42,163 nucleotides of DNA, taken from CAZAFM01 sp964484395. GTDB taxonomy: Bacteria > Campylobacterota > Campylobacteria > Campylobacterales > CAZAFM01. A program made the position numbers and the translations under genes. Below, piece by piece: positions 33,063-41,557 of the stretch (the stretch's first letter is position 1; each line of letters begins with the position of its first letter). The notes below the pieces were generated by a model that was not told the origin of the DNA, did not search any database, and saw only the letters and a program-made list of their open reading frames with translations. Location of the stretch: NCBI GenBank assembly GCA_964484395.1, contig CAZAFM010000002.1, positions 1 through 42,163 on the forward strand. Direction: 5' to 3'.

Positions 33063-34580
33063 ATGGAATTTATTTTATCTATATTGATATTTTTTCCGAT
33101 GGTAGCGGGACTTCTTGGGCTTATTATTAGAGAGCACACAAGGACTTACGCTATTGTGGTTGCAGCCATTGAGTTTATACTCTCTTTAGTTCTATGGGCT
33201 AGGTTTGATAGTAGTAACCCTGGGATGCAGTTTATTGAGAAGTTACCACTAGTTCCTGATTTTGGTATTAACTACTTTGTGGGTGTTGATGGTATATCTC
33301 TGTTTTTAGTTGTACTTACTACATTTATTACTCTTCTTGGGATTATAGGGCTTAGCGAAAAAAGACAGATTAAAAACCTTGTGATAACACTACTCTTTTT
33401 AGAGAGTATCATGGTAGGTGTCTTTTTAGCACTTGATGCAATACTCTTTTATATATTCTGGGAGCTTTCACTTGTGCCAATGCTCTATATTATAGGTGCA
33501 TGGGGTAGTGGTAGAAGAATATACGCAGCTATTAAGTTCTTCTTGTATACTTTTACAGGTTCTCTTATAATGCTAGTAGGTATGCTTGTAGTTGCATATA
33601 AATACTATCTAGCTACTGGAATGTGGAGCTTTAGTATACTTGATTGGCATATGCTTATACTTCCATTTGACCTTCAGTGGTGGTTGTTTTTGGCGTTTTT
33701 TATTGGGCTTGCGGTCAAAGTTCCTATGTTTCCATTTCATACATGGCTACCATATGCGCATGGTCAAGCACCAACTATAGGTTCAGTCATACTAGCAGCA
33801 GTTCTCCTTAAGATGGGTACATACGGTTTTGTGCGTCTCTCCTTGCCAATGTTTCCAGATGCAGCAGTAGCTTTTATTATGCCAGTGGCAATATTGTCAC
33901 TGATAATGATAATCTACACTGCACTCATAGCATTTGCACAAGAGGATATGAAGCAGGTTATTGCTTATAGTTCTATCTCTCATATGGGTGTTATTATGAT
34001 AGGTATATTTGCTCTAAATGTAGAAGGGATTACTGGGTCTATATTTTTTATGCTCTCTCACGGTATAGTTAGTGCAGCCCTGTTTATGCTAGTTGGGGTG
34101 ATATATGACCGGCGAAAAACCAAACTTATGAGTGAGTTTGGAGGACTTGCAACATCAATGCCAATGTTTGCTACTATGTTTGGACTAATGCTTATGGCTT
34201 CAGTTGGACTTCCTTTGACTATGGGGTTTGTGGGTGAGTTCTTAAGTTTACTTGGTTTTTATCAAATATCTCCTTTTATGACTATCTTAGCAGGGACTAG
34301 TATCATACTTGGAGCAGTCTATATGCTTCATTTATATAGGAAGTCATTTTTTGGGAAGCTAACAAATGATGCTAATAAAAACCTAAAAGACCTAAATAAG
34401 AATGAGCTAATGGCTTTAGTGCCGATGGCTTTAGTTGTTATCTGGCTTGGTATCTATCCAAAACCAGTTCTATCTCCAATTGATACAAGCGTAAAATCGC
34501 TTGTTGATTTGATGGAGAAAAAATCCATAACAGTTGAAGCAAAAGAGACACTGTTAAAAGCTAAAGTGGAGGTGAAGTAA
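33063..34580 (+). CDS. nuoM: Complex I subunit NuoM
   Basis: 505-residue antiporter-like subunit. Glu in FYIFWELSLVPMLYIIG, Lys in GLAVKVPMFPFHTWLPYAH and the QAPTIGSVILAAVLLKMG segment are the proton-channel residues expected. AAGGAG precedes the ATG. The stop shares one base with the nuoN start. Confidence 0.96.
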   Translation: MEFILSILIFFPMVAGLLGLIIREHTRTYAIVVAAIEFILSLVLWARFDSSNPGMQFIEKLPLVPDFGINYFVGVDGISLFLVVLTTFITLLGIIGLSEKRQIKNLVITLLFLESIMVGVFLALDAILFYIFWELSLVPMLYIIGAWGSGRRIYAAIKFFLYTFTGSLIMLVGMLVVAYKYYLATGMWSFSILDWHMLILPFDLQWWLFLAFFIGLAVKVPMFPFHTWLPYAHGQAPTIGSVILAAVLLKMGTYGFVRLSLPMFPDAAVAFIMPVAILSLIMIIYTALIAFAQEDMKQVIAYSSISHMGVIMIGIFALNVEGITGSIFFMLSHGIVSAALFMLVGVIYDRRKTKLMSEFGGLATSMPMFATMFGLMLMASVGLPLTMGFVGEFLSLLGFYQISPFMTILAGTSIILGAVYMLHLYRKSFFGKLTNDANKNLKDLNKNELMALVPMALVVIWLGIYPKPVLSPIDTSVKSLVDLMEKKSITVEAKETLLKAKVEVK

Positions 34581-36058
34581 TGGATTTTGTAAATATATCT
34601 ATTGAAGCACTAAATATGCCTTCACTATACCCTGTTATGGTGACTATAGTGGGTGCACTTGTGATTTTGGGGATTGATCTTTTTAGTAAAAACACTTCTA
34701 GAAGCTTCTATACAATACTTACTATTGTGTTTTTACTACTAGATGTAGGTGTTGTCATATCTTATAGTGGCGGACTTAGAGGCTTTTTTGATGTGATGCT
34801 CTTAGATGGTTTGTCTATTTTGTCGCAGGTTATAATGCTTATAGCCTCAGCTCTGTTTATCTTACTAGCCCTAACTTCTAAGAGATATCATGAGTACTCA
34901 TATCCTGAGTACTATGCACTCTTTTTGTTTATGATAGCAGGTTTTCAGTTTATGGTTAGCTCAGATAACCTTATACTGATATTCTTAGGACTTGAGACAG
35001 CAAGTCTCTCACTATATGCTATTATTGCTATGCATAATAGAACTTCAGCCTTTGAAGCAGCTATTAAGTACTTTACTATGGGTGCAATGGCTGCAGGCTT
35101 ATATGCCTTTGGCTCTATGATATTGTATGGAGTTAGTGGAACTGTTGAGATATACAAAATAGCAGAGGCAGTAGCCCTAAATGGAGAGTCTTTGATGCTA
35201 TTTGTAGGTGTTGGCTTCATATTAGCATCTATTGGGTTTAAGGTTGGGCTATTTCCTTTTCACACTTGGGTGCCTGATGTCTATGAGGGTTCTAGTGCGG
35301 CAGTTGCAGGCTATCTGTCTATAGTTCCAAAAATAGCCGCTTTTGTTGTTGCTATAAGGTTTTTTGAGTTTTTTATAGACTTAGATATATTGTGGGTTAG
35401 GGATGTTTTATACATTATCACAGTTCTTACAATGACTTTACCAAATATGATGGCATTAGTTCAAAGTGATGTCAAACGAATGCTAGCATATAGCTCCATA
35501 TCTCATGCAGGATTTGCTCTAGCTGCTATTATGATTGCAACGACTCAGTCTAATAGTGCATTTTTCTTGTATTGGTCTCTGTTTTTGTTTACTAATCTAG
35601 GTGCGTTCACTATGCTTTGGGTGTCAAGACATAAAAAACATGTGTGGGATGATAGGTTTGACCATCCATATGAGAAGTTTTCAGGACTTATCAAGATAAT
35701 GCCTGTAGGTGCTATAATAATGGCTATTTTTATGTTATCTTTAGCTGGGCTGCCTCCATTTGCACTTTTTTGGGGCAAGTTATATCTTATGAGTTCTGCG
35801 GTTAATGCTGATTATGTGATACTAGCACTTATCATGGCGATAAATAGTGCAATAAGTGCATACTACTACTTAAAGCTAATAGTATATATGTTCTTAAAAG
35901 ACCCAATTGTAGATACAAATACAGCATATATGAGAAATGCATCACTAGCTCTAAAAACAGTACTTGGTATATCTGCTATAGTTGTGTCATTCTCATTTTT
36001 AATTGTTTCGCCTCTACTAAATATAATCTATCAGTATGTTCTTAAGAGTGGCTTCTGA
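34580..36058 (+). CDS. nuoN: Complex I subunit NuoN
   Basis: 492-residue antiporter-like subunit next to NuoM in the membrane arm. GLETASLSLYAIIA and KVGLFPFHTWVPDVYEGSSA hold the conserved Glu and Lys. It is the last nuo gene. The 46-base gap after it contains a hairpin and then the pflA-like gene, the same neighbour as in C. jejuni. Confidence 0.95.
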   Translation: MDFVNISIEALNMPSLYPVMVTIVGALVILGIDLFSKNTSRSFYTILTIVFLLLDVGVVISYSGGLRGFFDVMLLDGLSILSQVIMLIASALFILLALTSKRYHEYSYPEYYALFLFMIAGFQFMVSSDNLILIFLGLETASLSLYAIIAMHNRTSAFEAAIKYFTMGAMAAGLYAFGSMILYGVSGTVEIYKIAEAVALNGESLMLFVGVGFILASIGFKVGLFPFHTWVPDVYEGSSAAVAGYLSIVPKIAAFVVAIRFFEFFIDLDILWVRDVLYIITVLTMTLPNMMALVQSDVKRMLAYSSISHAGFALAAIMIATTQSNSAFFLYWSLFLFTNLGAFTMLWVSRHKKHVWDDRFDHPYEKFSGLIKIMPVGAIIMAIFMLSLAGLPPFALFWGKLYLMSSAVNADYVILALIMAINSAISAYYYLKLIVYMFLKDPIVDTNTAYMRNASLALKTVLGISAIVVSFSFLIVSPLLNIIYQYVLKSGF

Positions 36059-36077
36059 TGCGTTTATAAACAGCTTT

Positions 36078-36095
36078 TTAGCCCTCTTGGGCTAA
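36078..36095 (+). terminator. Hairpin between nuoN and the pflA-like gene
   Basis: TTAGCCC (36078-36084), loop TCTT, GGGCTAA (36089-36095): a perfect 7-bp stem. The following TATGCTTTT is a poor T-run, so termination would be partial. It ends nine bases before the ATG of the next gene and occupies the place of a ribosome site. Confidence 0.5.
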
Positions 36096-36104
36096 TATGC
36101 TTTT

Positions 36105-38450
36105 ATGAAAAAAATAGTCCTTATACTACTTAGTGCAATATATCTTTACTCTATAGAGATTACTCTTAATAGTGGAAGAGAAGCAGGTAAAAACTTTGCT
36201 GTACTTAATATAGAGAAAGAGACCCCATTTACATGTAAAGAGATAGTTGAAGATGGAAGAGTGAGTCTTGTGAGATGTCTTTTTGAGAAAGCTCCACCAT
36301 ATAAGCTAACTCGCTCTAGAAATGCTTTTTTTGATATAGAATTTAAAAACATAGAAGATATGTTTGCAATAGAGATATCTCTAAAACAAGAGAGTCTTTT
36401 GATTCCCATACCTTTTAGCCTTGAAGGGGATATGGTTGGGTATGAGACAGATGAGATGAGCGCTAAAAGATGGCAGATAATATCCTATGAAGATAAACTT
36501 CCTTTTATTCAAAAAAGCAAAAGTGCTGGTATAAACTTCCCCATAGAGATAACAAACTACAAATACCCAACTGTCGGGGCACTCGATTTTAGAGGTGAAC
36601 CTATTAATTTTGAAGCAGGTCCTGATGTTGATGAGTATTTGGTCATAAAAAATCTTATGGAGAGTGAGCAGTATGAGCTTGCTATTATGCAAATAGATGA
36701 TGTTTTGGACGACTATCCTCAGACAGTTTTTAGAAGTGACTTGGAGCTTTTTAAGATAAGAGCAATGTATGAGCTCGGTGATAAGGCTGATAAAGAGAGT
36801 CTTATAGAGTTTGCAAAAAGATGGATACGCGAAAATGCAGCTGAAAATAGTGCTTCTGAGGTGCTTTTAATAATTGCTGATACTTATGCATCTATGGGGT
36901 TTTATGATGAAGCAAACTACTACTTTGATAGGATATTCTTTGAGCACAAGGGTGAAAAATATGAAAAACTGGCAAAAATAGCACTTGGTGATACTTTTGC
37001 AAATAGAGATAATGCACAAAAAGCCTATGAACTATATAATGAGGCGCTTTTTGAAACTGATGATGTAGGAGTGGCTTCACTTGCGGCTTTTAGGCTTGGT
37101 AGTATGATGCTTGATGCTAAGGAGTATAGTAGTGCAAAAGATAGTTTTGAAAAAATTCTATCAGCAAATCCAAAGTTTTTTAAACAGAAGTTTGATCAAT
37201 CTTCAAACATAGCTGAGAGTTTTGCTGAGGCTGGAGAGTATGGTATAGCTGCTAAAATTGCAGAAGCACTATACGAAAACACAAAAAGAACAAATCCACA
37301 CTATGAGACATTAGGAATCAAAAAAGCTAGATGGTTTGATGAAGCAGGAGAGAATAAAAAAGCCTTGCAAGCTTATAGAGAGTATCTTGATACATTTACT
37401 AATGGTGCTTTTGTAGATGAGGCAAGAAAGGGAATAGACTCTCTTTTTATAAAAGATGCAGATGATAGTAATCGCTCACTTGATGAGATGAATAAAATAG
37501 TAGATGAATATCCTCAAAGTAGTGAGATATACAAACAAGCACTTTTACAAAAAGCAAAAATACTTCTAAATGAGCAAAAATATGAAGATGTACTAGATAT
37601 GGATGATAAGTTAAGGGATTTTAATAGTTCAAAACCTATCTTAGATGATGCTGCTACAACCCTTGCAAGAGAGGCAGCTAAAAAGAGAGATTGTGACCAG
37701 CTCTTTTACTACATAATAGAGTATAACCTAGATATAAAAAGCCTAGATGTTGATAGAGTTGCTTTTGAGTGTGGTATGAAACTGGGCTTTTTTGATAGAG
37801 TAAAAGATGTTCCACAAACGCACCTAAATGATAAGAAGCTAGAAGATAGGCTTTTTTGGATGAATGCTTATGCAGAGGTGCTTTTTAAAGAGGATAAAAT
37901 CAACCTATTTTTGGATGTAGCCAATGATCTTTTGACACTATCTAATGATATGGATATAGACTCCTATAATGCAATATACTTTAAAATGCTAAAAGCCTAT
38001 ATTGAGCAAAACAACCAAGATATGGTATTAAGTACGATAGAAAATATTGAGCAACACTTCAGTAGTGATTCAAGAATGCTTGAAGCTTATAAAAGCGTAG
38101 CTGACTTTTTAAACAGCAAAAATCAAAAGCAAGCAGCACTTAGCTACTACAAAAAGCTTCAAACCCTGCAACAAAATCTAAATAGATATCCATACTCTCC
38201 AGAGCTTACACTTTCGATAATGGATATATATAGCTCGCAAAAAAACAACCAAGAGCTAATCAGAGCATCTGAGGATATAAAAAACTTAGATAAAGCAAAT
38301 GAAGCAAAATACTACTATCTACTAGGAAGTGCATATCAAAATCTAAATGACAATCAAAATGCAATAGATAGTTTTGATGCTTGCATTGATGCTAAAAGTG
38401 ATAGCCCATACGAACAGCTATGTGCTGAGCTAAAGGGCTTGATTGAATAA
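36105..38450 (+). CDS. pflA: PflA-like TPR protein (flagellar motor scaffold)
   Basis: 781-residue periplasmic protein: signal peptide of about 16 residues (cleavage near YLYS), a beta-rich N-terminal part (20-170) and then mostly helical tetratricopeptide-like repeats to the end (for example ASEVLLIIADTYASMGFYDE and AYELYNEALFE). C. jejuni PflA (paralysed flagella A) is about the same length, has the same design and is the gene after nuoN there. PflA builds part of the medial disk that places stators in the high-torque motor. Both the size and position support the name; the sequence itself is only weakly diagnostic. There is no clear ribosome site before the ATG, and a hairpin lies just upstream. 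Confidence 0.82.
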   Translation: MKKIVLILLSAIYLYSIEITLNSGREAGKNFAVLNIEKETPFTCKEIVEDGRVSLVRCLFEKAPPYKLTRSRNAFFDIEFKNIEDMFAIEISLKQESLLIPIPFSLEGDMVGYETDEMSAKRWQIISYEDKLPFIQKSKSAGINFPIEITNYKYPTVGALDFRGEPINFEAGPDVDEYLVIKNLMESEQYELAIMQIDDVLDDYPQTVFRSDLELFKIRAMYELGDKADKESLIEFAKRWIRENAAENSASEVLLIIADTYASMGFYDEANYYFDRIFFEHKGEKYEKLAKIALGDTFANRDNAQKAYELYNEALFETDDVGVASLAAFRLGSMMLDAKEYSSAKDSFEKILSANPKFFKQKFDQSSNIAESFAEAGEYGIAAKIAEALYENTKRTNPHYETLGIKKARWFDEAGENKKALQAYREYLDTFTNGAFVDEARKGIDSLFIKDADDSNRSLDEMNKIVDEYPQSSEIYKQALLQKAKILLNEQKYEDVLDMDDKLRDFNSSKPILDDAATTLAREAAKKRDCDQLFYYIIEYNLDIKSLDVDRVAFECGMKLGFFDRVKDVPQTHLNDKKLEDRLFWMNAYAEVLFKEDKINLFLDVANDLLTLSNDMDIDSYNAIYFKMLKAYIEQNNQDMVLSTIENIEQHFSSDSRMLEAYKSVADFLNSKNQKQAALSYYKKLQTLQQNLNRYPYSPELTLSIMDIYSSQKNNQELIRASEDIKNLDKANEAKYYYLLGSAYQNLNDNQNAIDSFDACIDAKSDSPYEQLCAELKGLIE

Positions 38451-38470
38451 ATTTAATAGGAGATTTATAG

Positions 38471-38842
38471 ATGAAATTTACAAACACACAAAAAGCACCT
38501 CAAGCCATAGGTCCATACTCTCAAGCAGTAGTAGTAAATGGTATGGTTTTTAGTTCAGGACAGATTGCACTAAAGCCTAATGGTGAGTTTTTAGAAGGAG
38601 GCGTACAAGAGCAATGCGAACAGGTGCTAAAAAACCTAAAAGAGGTTCTTGAGGCTTCAGGAAGTAGTATGGATAGAGTGATTAAGACTACGGTTTATTT
38701 GGTGAATATGGATGATTTTACACTAGTAAATGAGGTATATGCAAAACATTTTGGAGACCATAAGCCTTCTCGAAGTGCAGTAGCAGTTAAGACACTACCA
38801 AAAAATGCACTAGTAGAGATTGAGGCAATTGGGATAGTTTAA
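38471..38842 (+). CDS. ridA: RidA-family enamine/imine deaminase
   Basis: 123 residues. RidA hydrolyses reactive 2-aminoacrylate and related imines made by PLP enzymes. The signature KPSRSAVAVKTLP carries the catalytic Arg101 (Arg105 in E. coli), and IGPYSQAVVVNGMVFSSGQI is the conserved N-terminal strand-loop. AGGAG precedes the ATG; the gap from the pflA-like gene is 20 bases, so the two may be co-transcribed. Confidence 0.93.
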   Translation: MKFTNTQKAPQAIGPYSQAVVVNGMVFSSGQIALKPNGEFLEGGVQEQCEQVLKNLKEVLEASGSSMDRVIKTTVYLVNMDDFTLVNEVYAKHFGDHKPSRSAVAVKTLPKNALVEIEAIGIV

Positions 38843-38865
38843 ACAAATATTAATAAAGTTTTGTG

Positions 38866-38871
38866 TACAAT
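38866..38871 (+). promoter_or_regulatory. Candidate -10 box of rplU-rpmA
   Basis: TACAAT, 48 bases before the rplU ATG, followed by TCGCAAAC. The core and downstream bases are close to the ndk promoter (TACAAT then TGCGAAC), which suggests shared growth-linked promoters. Confidence 0.55.
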
Positions 38872-38918
38872 CGCAAACTCAAAAATTCACAGCATAATTT
38901 GTATAGAAGGTTTAAAAT

Positions 38919-39230
38919 ATGCAAGCTATTATAAAAAGCGGCGGTAAGCAGTATAAAGTAGAAGAGGGTGATATTCTTTTTCTAGACAAAATGGGATTAG
39001 AGCCAAGCTCAAAAGTAGAATTTGACTCTGTTCTTGGTATCAGCAAAGATGATGGTTTTGTAGCTGGAACTCCTCTAGTTAGTGGGGCAAAAGTAGAAGG
39101 CGAAGTCATCAAAGAGGGAAAAGCTAAAAAAGTAGTTATCTATAAAAAGAGAAGAAGAAAAGATAGTAAACTAAAAAAAGGCTTTAGAAGAGAATATACT
39201 CAAGTAAAAATCACAAAAGTAGCACTTTAG
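38919..39230 (+). CDS. rplU: 50S ribosomal protein L21
   Basis: 103 residues. The N-terminal QAIIKSGGKQYKVEEGD and the basic C-terminal KKVVIYKKRRRKDSKLKKG stretch are L21 hallmarks. It binds 23S rRNA near L20. An AAGG ribosome site is present. rpmA follows after nine bases. Confidence 0.97.
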   Translation: MQAIIKSGGKQYKVEEGDILFLDKMGLEPSSKVEFDSVLGISKDDGFVAGTPLVSGAKVEGEVIKEGKAKKVVIYKKRRRKDSKLKKGFRREYTQVKITKVAL

Positions 39231-39239
39231 GAGTAGAGA

Positions 39240-39494
39240 ATGGCACACAAAAAAGGTCAAGGTAGTACCCAGAATAATAGGGATTCAGCTGGTAGACGCT
39301 TAGGCGTTAAAAAGTTTGGTGGAGAGCTTGTAAGGGCTGGAAATATCATAATGAGACAAAGAGGCACAAAAATCCACCCTGGTGAAAATGTAGGTATGGG
39401 AAAAGACCACACTATATTTGCCATGGTAGATGGTGTTGTAACATTTGAAAGAAAAGACAAAGATAGAAAAAAAGTCTCAGTTTACCCTGCATAG
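39240..39494 (+). CDS. rpmA: 50S ribosomal protein L27
   Basis: 84 residues. MAHKKGQGSTQNNRDSAGRR is the L27 start; its N-terminal tail reaches the peptidyl-transferase centre. There is no extra N-terminal peptide of the kind that is cleaved in Firmicutes. AGGAG precedes the ATG. Followed by a weak terminator and then the structured gap before obg. Confidence 0.97.
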   Translation: MAHKKGQGSTQNNRDSAGRRLGVKKFGGELVRAGNIIMRQRGTKIHPGENVGMGKDHTIFAMVDGVVTFERKDKDRKKVSVYPA

Positions 39495-39507
39495 TTCTTC
39501 CCACCTG

Positions 39508-39530
39508 AGGGGTTCTTACACCCTTTTATT
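39508..39530 (+). terminator. Weak terminator after rpmA
   Basis: AGGGGT (39508-39513) pairs with ACCCTT (39520-39525), including one G/T pair, with loop TCTTAC and tail TTATT. Short stem, so read-through to obg is likely. Confidence 0.45.
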
Positions 39531-39532
39531 AA

Positions 39533-39538
39533 TATAAT
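39533..39538 (+). promoter_or_regulatory. Perfect -10 box upstream of the structured element and obg
   Basis: TATAAT exactly matches the consensus. The start would be near 39545, giving a leader of about 175 bases to obg. It overlaps the left arm of the first hairpin. Candidate only. Confidence 0.45.
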
Positions 39539-39703
39539 TCTTGCAAAACTGCAAGAATTAAGAGCACTTGCTAAAGTGCGAGAGCCTACTGCTGGTGTAG
39601 CTAAGCGGAACTTCAAACAAAGTGCCGAATGGTAAACTCAGCGTTAGCGTAGCTTTAAGGAGCTTGGCTTCTTAAAGCGTATCATTGAGTTCTGCAAGAA
39701 CTC
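39535..39703 (+). ncRNA. Structured intergenic element of unknown type before obg
   Basis: No gene is seen in 39495-39721. In it are several strong stems: an 11-bp perfect hairpin (39535-39545 with 39550-39560, loop AAAC), GCACTT/AAGTGC (39564-39579, loop GCTA), a 12-pair stem with a three-base loop TTG (GCTTTAAGGAGC 39652-39663 with GCTTCTTAAAGC 39667-39678, one G/T pair), and GAGTTC/GAACTC (39687-39703). AACTCA at 39635-39640 can also pair with TGAGTT at 39686-39691, which excludes the last stem. The two ends carry TTCTTGCA and TGCAAGAA as an inverted pair. It may be a leader RNA of obg, a small RNA, or a short non-autonomous mobile element. I do not recognise a known RNA family. The obg ribosome site (AAAGGA) follows at 39711-39716. 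Confidence 0.5.
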
Positions 39704-39721
39704 TAATCAAAAAGGAAAAAT

Positions 39722-40789
39722 TTGTTTGTCGATAGAGTAGAGTTTGAGGTTAGCTCAGGATCTGGTGGTGCTGGTGCAGTGTCATTTAGGCGAGAGAAGT
39801 TCATACCAAAGGGTGGACCTGATGGTGGTGATGGTGGTTATGGTGGTTCGGTATACTTCTTGGTTGCCAACAACTGTGATACCTTATCAAGCTATAGAGG
39901 TAAAAACAAACTAAAAGCCAAAAATGGAGCCCAAGGTGAGGGTAAAAATAAGTTTGGAAAAAAGGGTGAAGATTTGATTCTAACTGTTCCAAAAGGAACT
40001 CAAGTCATAGATATGGAGAGTGGTGAGTTACTTTTAGACCTACTTGAAGATGATAAAAAGTATCTTTTTTTAGAGGGTGGAAAAGGTGGAAAAGGAAATA
40101 GTAACTTCAAAACTTCTACAAATCAAAGACCAACATACGCACAAAAAGGGCTTCCTGGAGTTTCTAAAAAGATAAAACTAGAACTAAAACTCATAGCTGA
40201 TGTAGGACTTGCTGGCTTTCCTAATGTCGGAAAATCCACCCTTATCTCAGTCATATCAAATGCAAAACCAGAAATTGCAAATTATGAGTTCACAACTCTA
40301 ACTCCAAACCTAGGAGTAGTGGATGTAGATAGTGATGCTTCTTTTGTAGTAGCTGATATACCCGGTATTATAGAGGGTGCTAGTGATGGAAAAGGACTTG
40401 GGTTAGAGTTTTTGCGACACATAGAGAGAACAAAGGTCAATCTTTTTATGATAGATGTAAGTAACTATAGAGATATAAAAACTCAGTTTGCATCACTAAA
40501 AAAAGAGCTAAATCTATACTCAGAAGTGCTAGGCTCAAAGAGGTTTGCAGTAGCTTTAAGTAAGATAGATCAGTTTGAAAAAGATGAAATTGATGGGTTT
40601 CTTAAAGAGTTTGTAAAGATTTTTAAGAAAAAACCAAACAGAACCACCAAGTCAAACTATCTATATTGGGAGAGTGAAGAAGTTAAGGCAAATGAGCCAT
40701 CTTTTGTTCTTCCAATCTCATCTGCAACTTCTACAAATATAGATGAACTAAAAGCTTTACTATTTCACTTTGTCAAAGAGGATGCGTAG
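39722..40789 (+). CDS. obg: GTPase Obg/CgtA
   Basis: 355-residue GTPase that acts in 50S ribosome assembly and stress signalling. The glycine-rich Obg domain covers about 1-156 (SGSGGAGAVSFRREKF, GGPDGGDGGYGG). The G domain has the P-loop GFPNVGKST near 165-173, DIPGIIEGAS and SKID. The start is TTG 39722, giving MFVDRVEFEV, the normal family start; AAAGGA lies six bases upstream. The C-terminal extension found in some Obg proteins is short or absent. Together with rplU and rpmA upstream the order is widely conserved. Confidence 0.96.
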   Translation: MFVDRVEFEVSSGSGGAGAVSFRREKFIPKGGPDGGDGGYGGSVYFLVANNCDTLSSYRGKNKLKAKNGAQGEGKNKFGKKGEDLILTVPKGTQVIDMESGELLLDLLEDDKKYLFLEGGKGGKGNSNFKTSTNQRPTYAQKGLPGVSKKIKLELKLIADVGLAGFPNVGKSTLISVISNAKPEIANYEFTTLTPNLGVVDVDSDASFVVADIPGIIEGASDGKGLGLEFLRHIERTKVNLFMIDVSNYRDIKTQFASLKKELNLYSEVLGSKRFAVALSKIDQFEKDEIDGFLKEFVKIFKKKPNRTTKSNYLYWESEEVKANEPSFVLPISSATSTNIDELKALLFHFVKEDA

Positions 40790-41557
40790 TTGAAGAGGAT
40801 TGTTTTAAAGGTCGGTAGTGCAGTTTTGACGGAGAGAAGTGAGCTTGCTTTAGAGCGGATTGATAATCTTGTTGAGTTTATAGGGGAGCTAAAAAACGAG
40901 TATGAAGTGATGCTTGTAAGCTCAGGAGCTGTTGCTGCGGGATACACAGAGTTAGCACTTGATAAAAGCTTTTTAGCTAATAAGCAAGCTTTAGCCTCAC
41001 TAGGTCAGCCACTTTTGATGAAGCAGTACTACAAAAAGTTAAAAGCTAAAGGTATTTTGTGCTCACAAATACTCTTGACTGCTGATGATTTTGATTCAAG
41101 AAAGAGAACTGAGCATGCTAAAAATGCTGTTGAGGTTATGTTAAAAAATGGGATAGTCCCTATTATTAACGAAAATGATGTAACCGCTACTGAGGAGCTT
41201 GTTTTTGGAGATAATGATAGGCTATCTGCTCATGTTTGCTACTATTTTGATGCCTCTATGCTTGTGGTTCTAACTGATGTAGATGGTTACTATGACTCAA
41301 ATCCAAGAGAGAATCCCTCTGCAAAAATGTACAAAAAAAGAGACAAAATAGATAAAAATGAGCTTATAGTTGAGCATAAACAGAGCTCTTCATTTGCAAC
41401 AGGTGGAATTAAAACAAAACTACAAGCTGCGCAATTTTTACTTGAGAATGGGAAAAAGATGTTTTTAACAAGTGGGTTTGACCTTAGTTTTGCTAGGGAG
41501 TATTTGATAGAGGGTAGACATACTAAAGGAACTCTTTTTGCAAAAGGTCTTGAGTGA
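40790..41557 (+). CDS. proB: Glutamate 5-kinase
   Basis: 255 residues: the amino-acid kinase domain only, without the C-terminal PUA domain of E. coli ProB, as is common in this phylum. It phosphorylates glutamate in proline synthesis. Seen: RIVLKVGSAVLT at the start, VSSGAVAAG, INENDVTATEE and FGDNDRLSAHV, TDVDGYYDSNPR and ATGGIKTKLQAA. TTG start directly after the obg stop; its 3' end overlaps fmt (GTGA). Confidence 0.95.
   Translation: MKRIVLKVGSAVLTERSELALERIDNLVEFIGELKNEYEVMLVSSGAVAAGYTELALDKSFLANKQALASLGQPLLMKQYYKKLKAKGILCSQILLTADDFDSRKRTEHAKNAVEVMLKNGIVPIINENDVTATEELVFGDNDRLSAHVCYYFDASMLVVLTDVDGYYDSNPRENPSAKMYKKRDKIDKNELIVEHKQSSSFATGGIKTKLQAAQFLLENGKKMFLTSGFDLSFAREYLIEGRHTKGTLFAKGLE

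Noticed and set aside
39495..39721. A tRNA or known riboswitch in the rpmA-obg gap
   Set aside because: No T-arm, anticodon arm or CCA-type acceptor stem could be assembled, and no core of the c-di-GMP, glycine, lysine, cobalamin or THF riboswitches was recognised. The SRP and 6S RNA cores are also missing.
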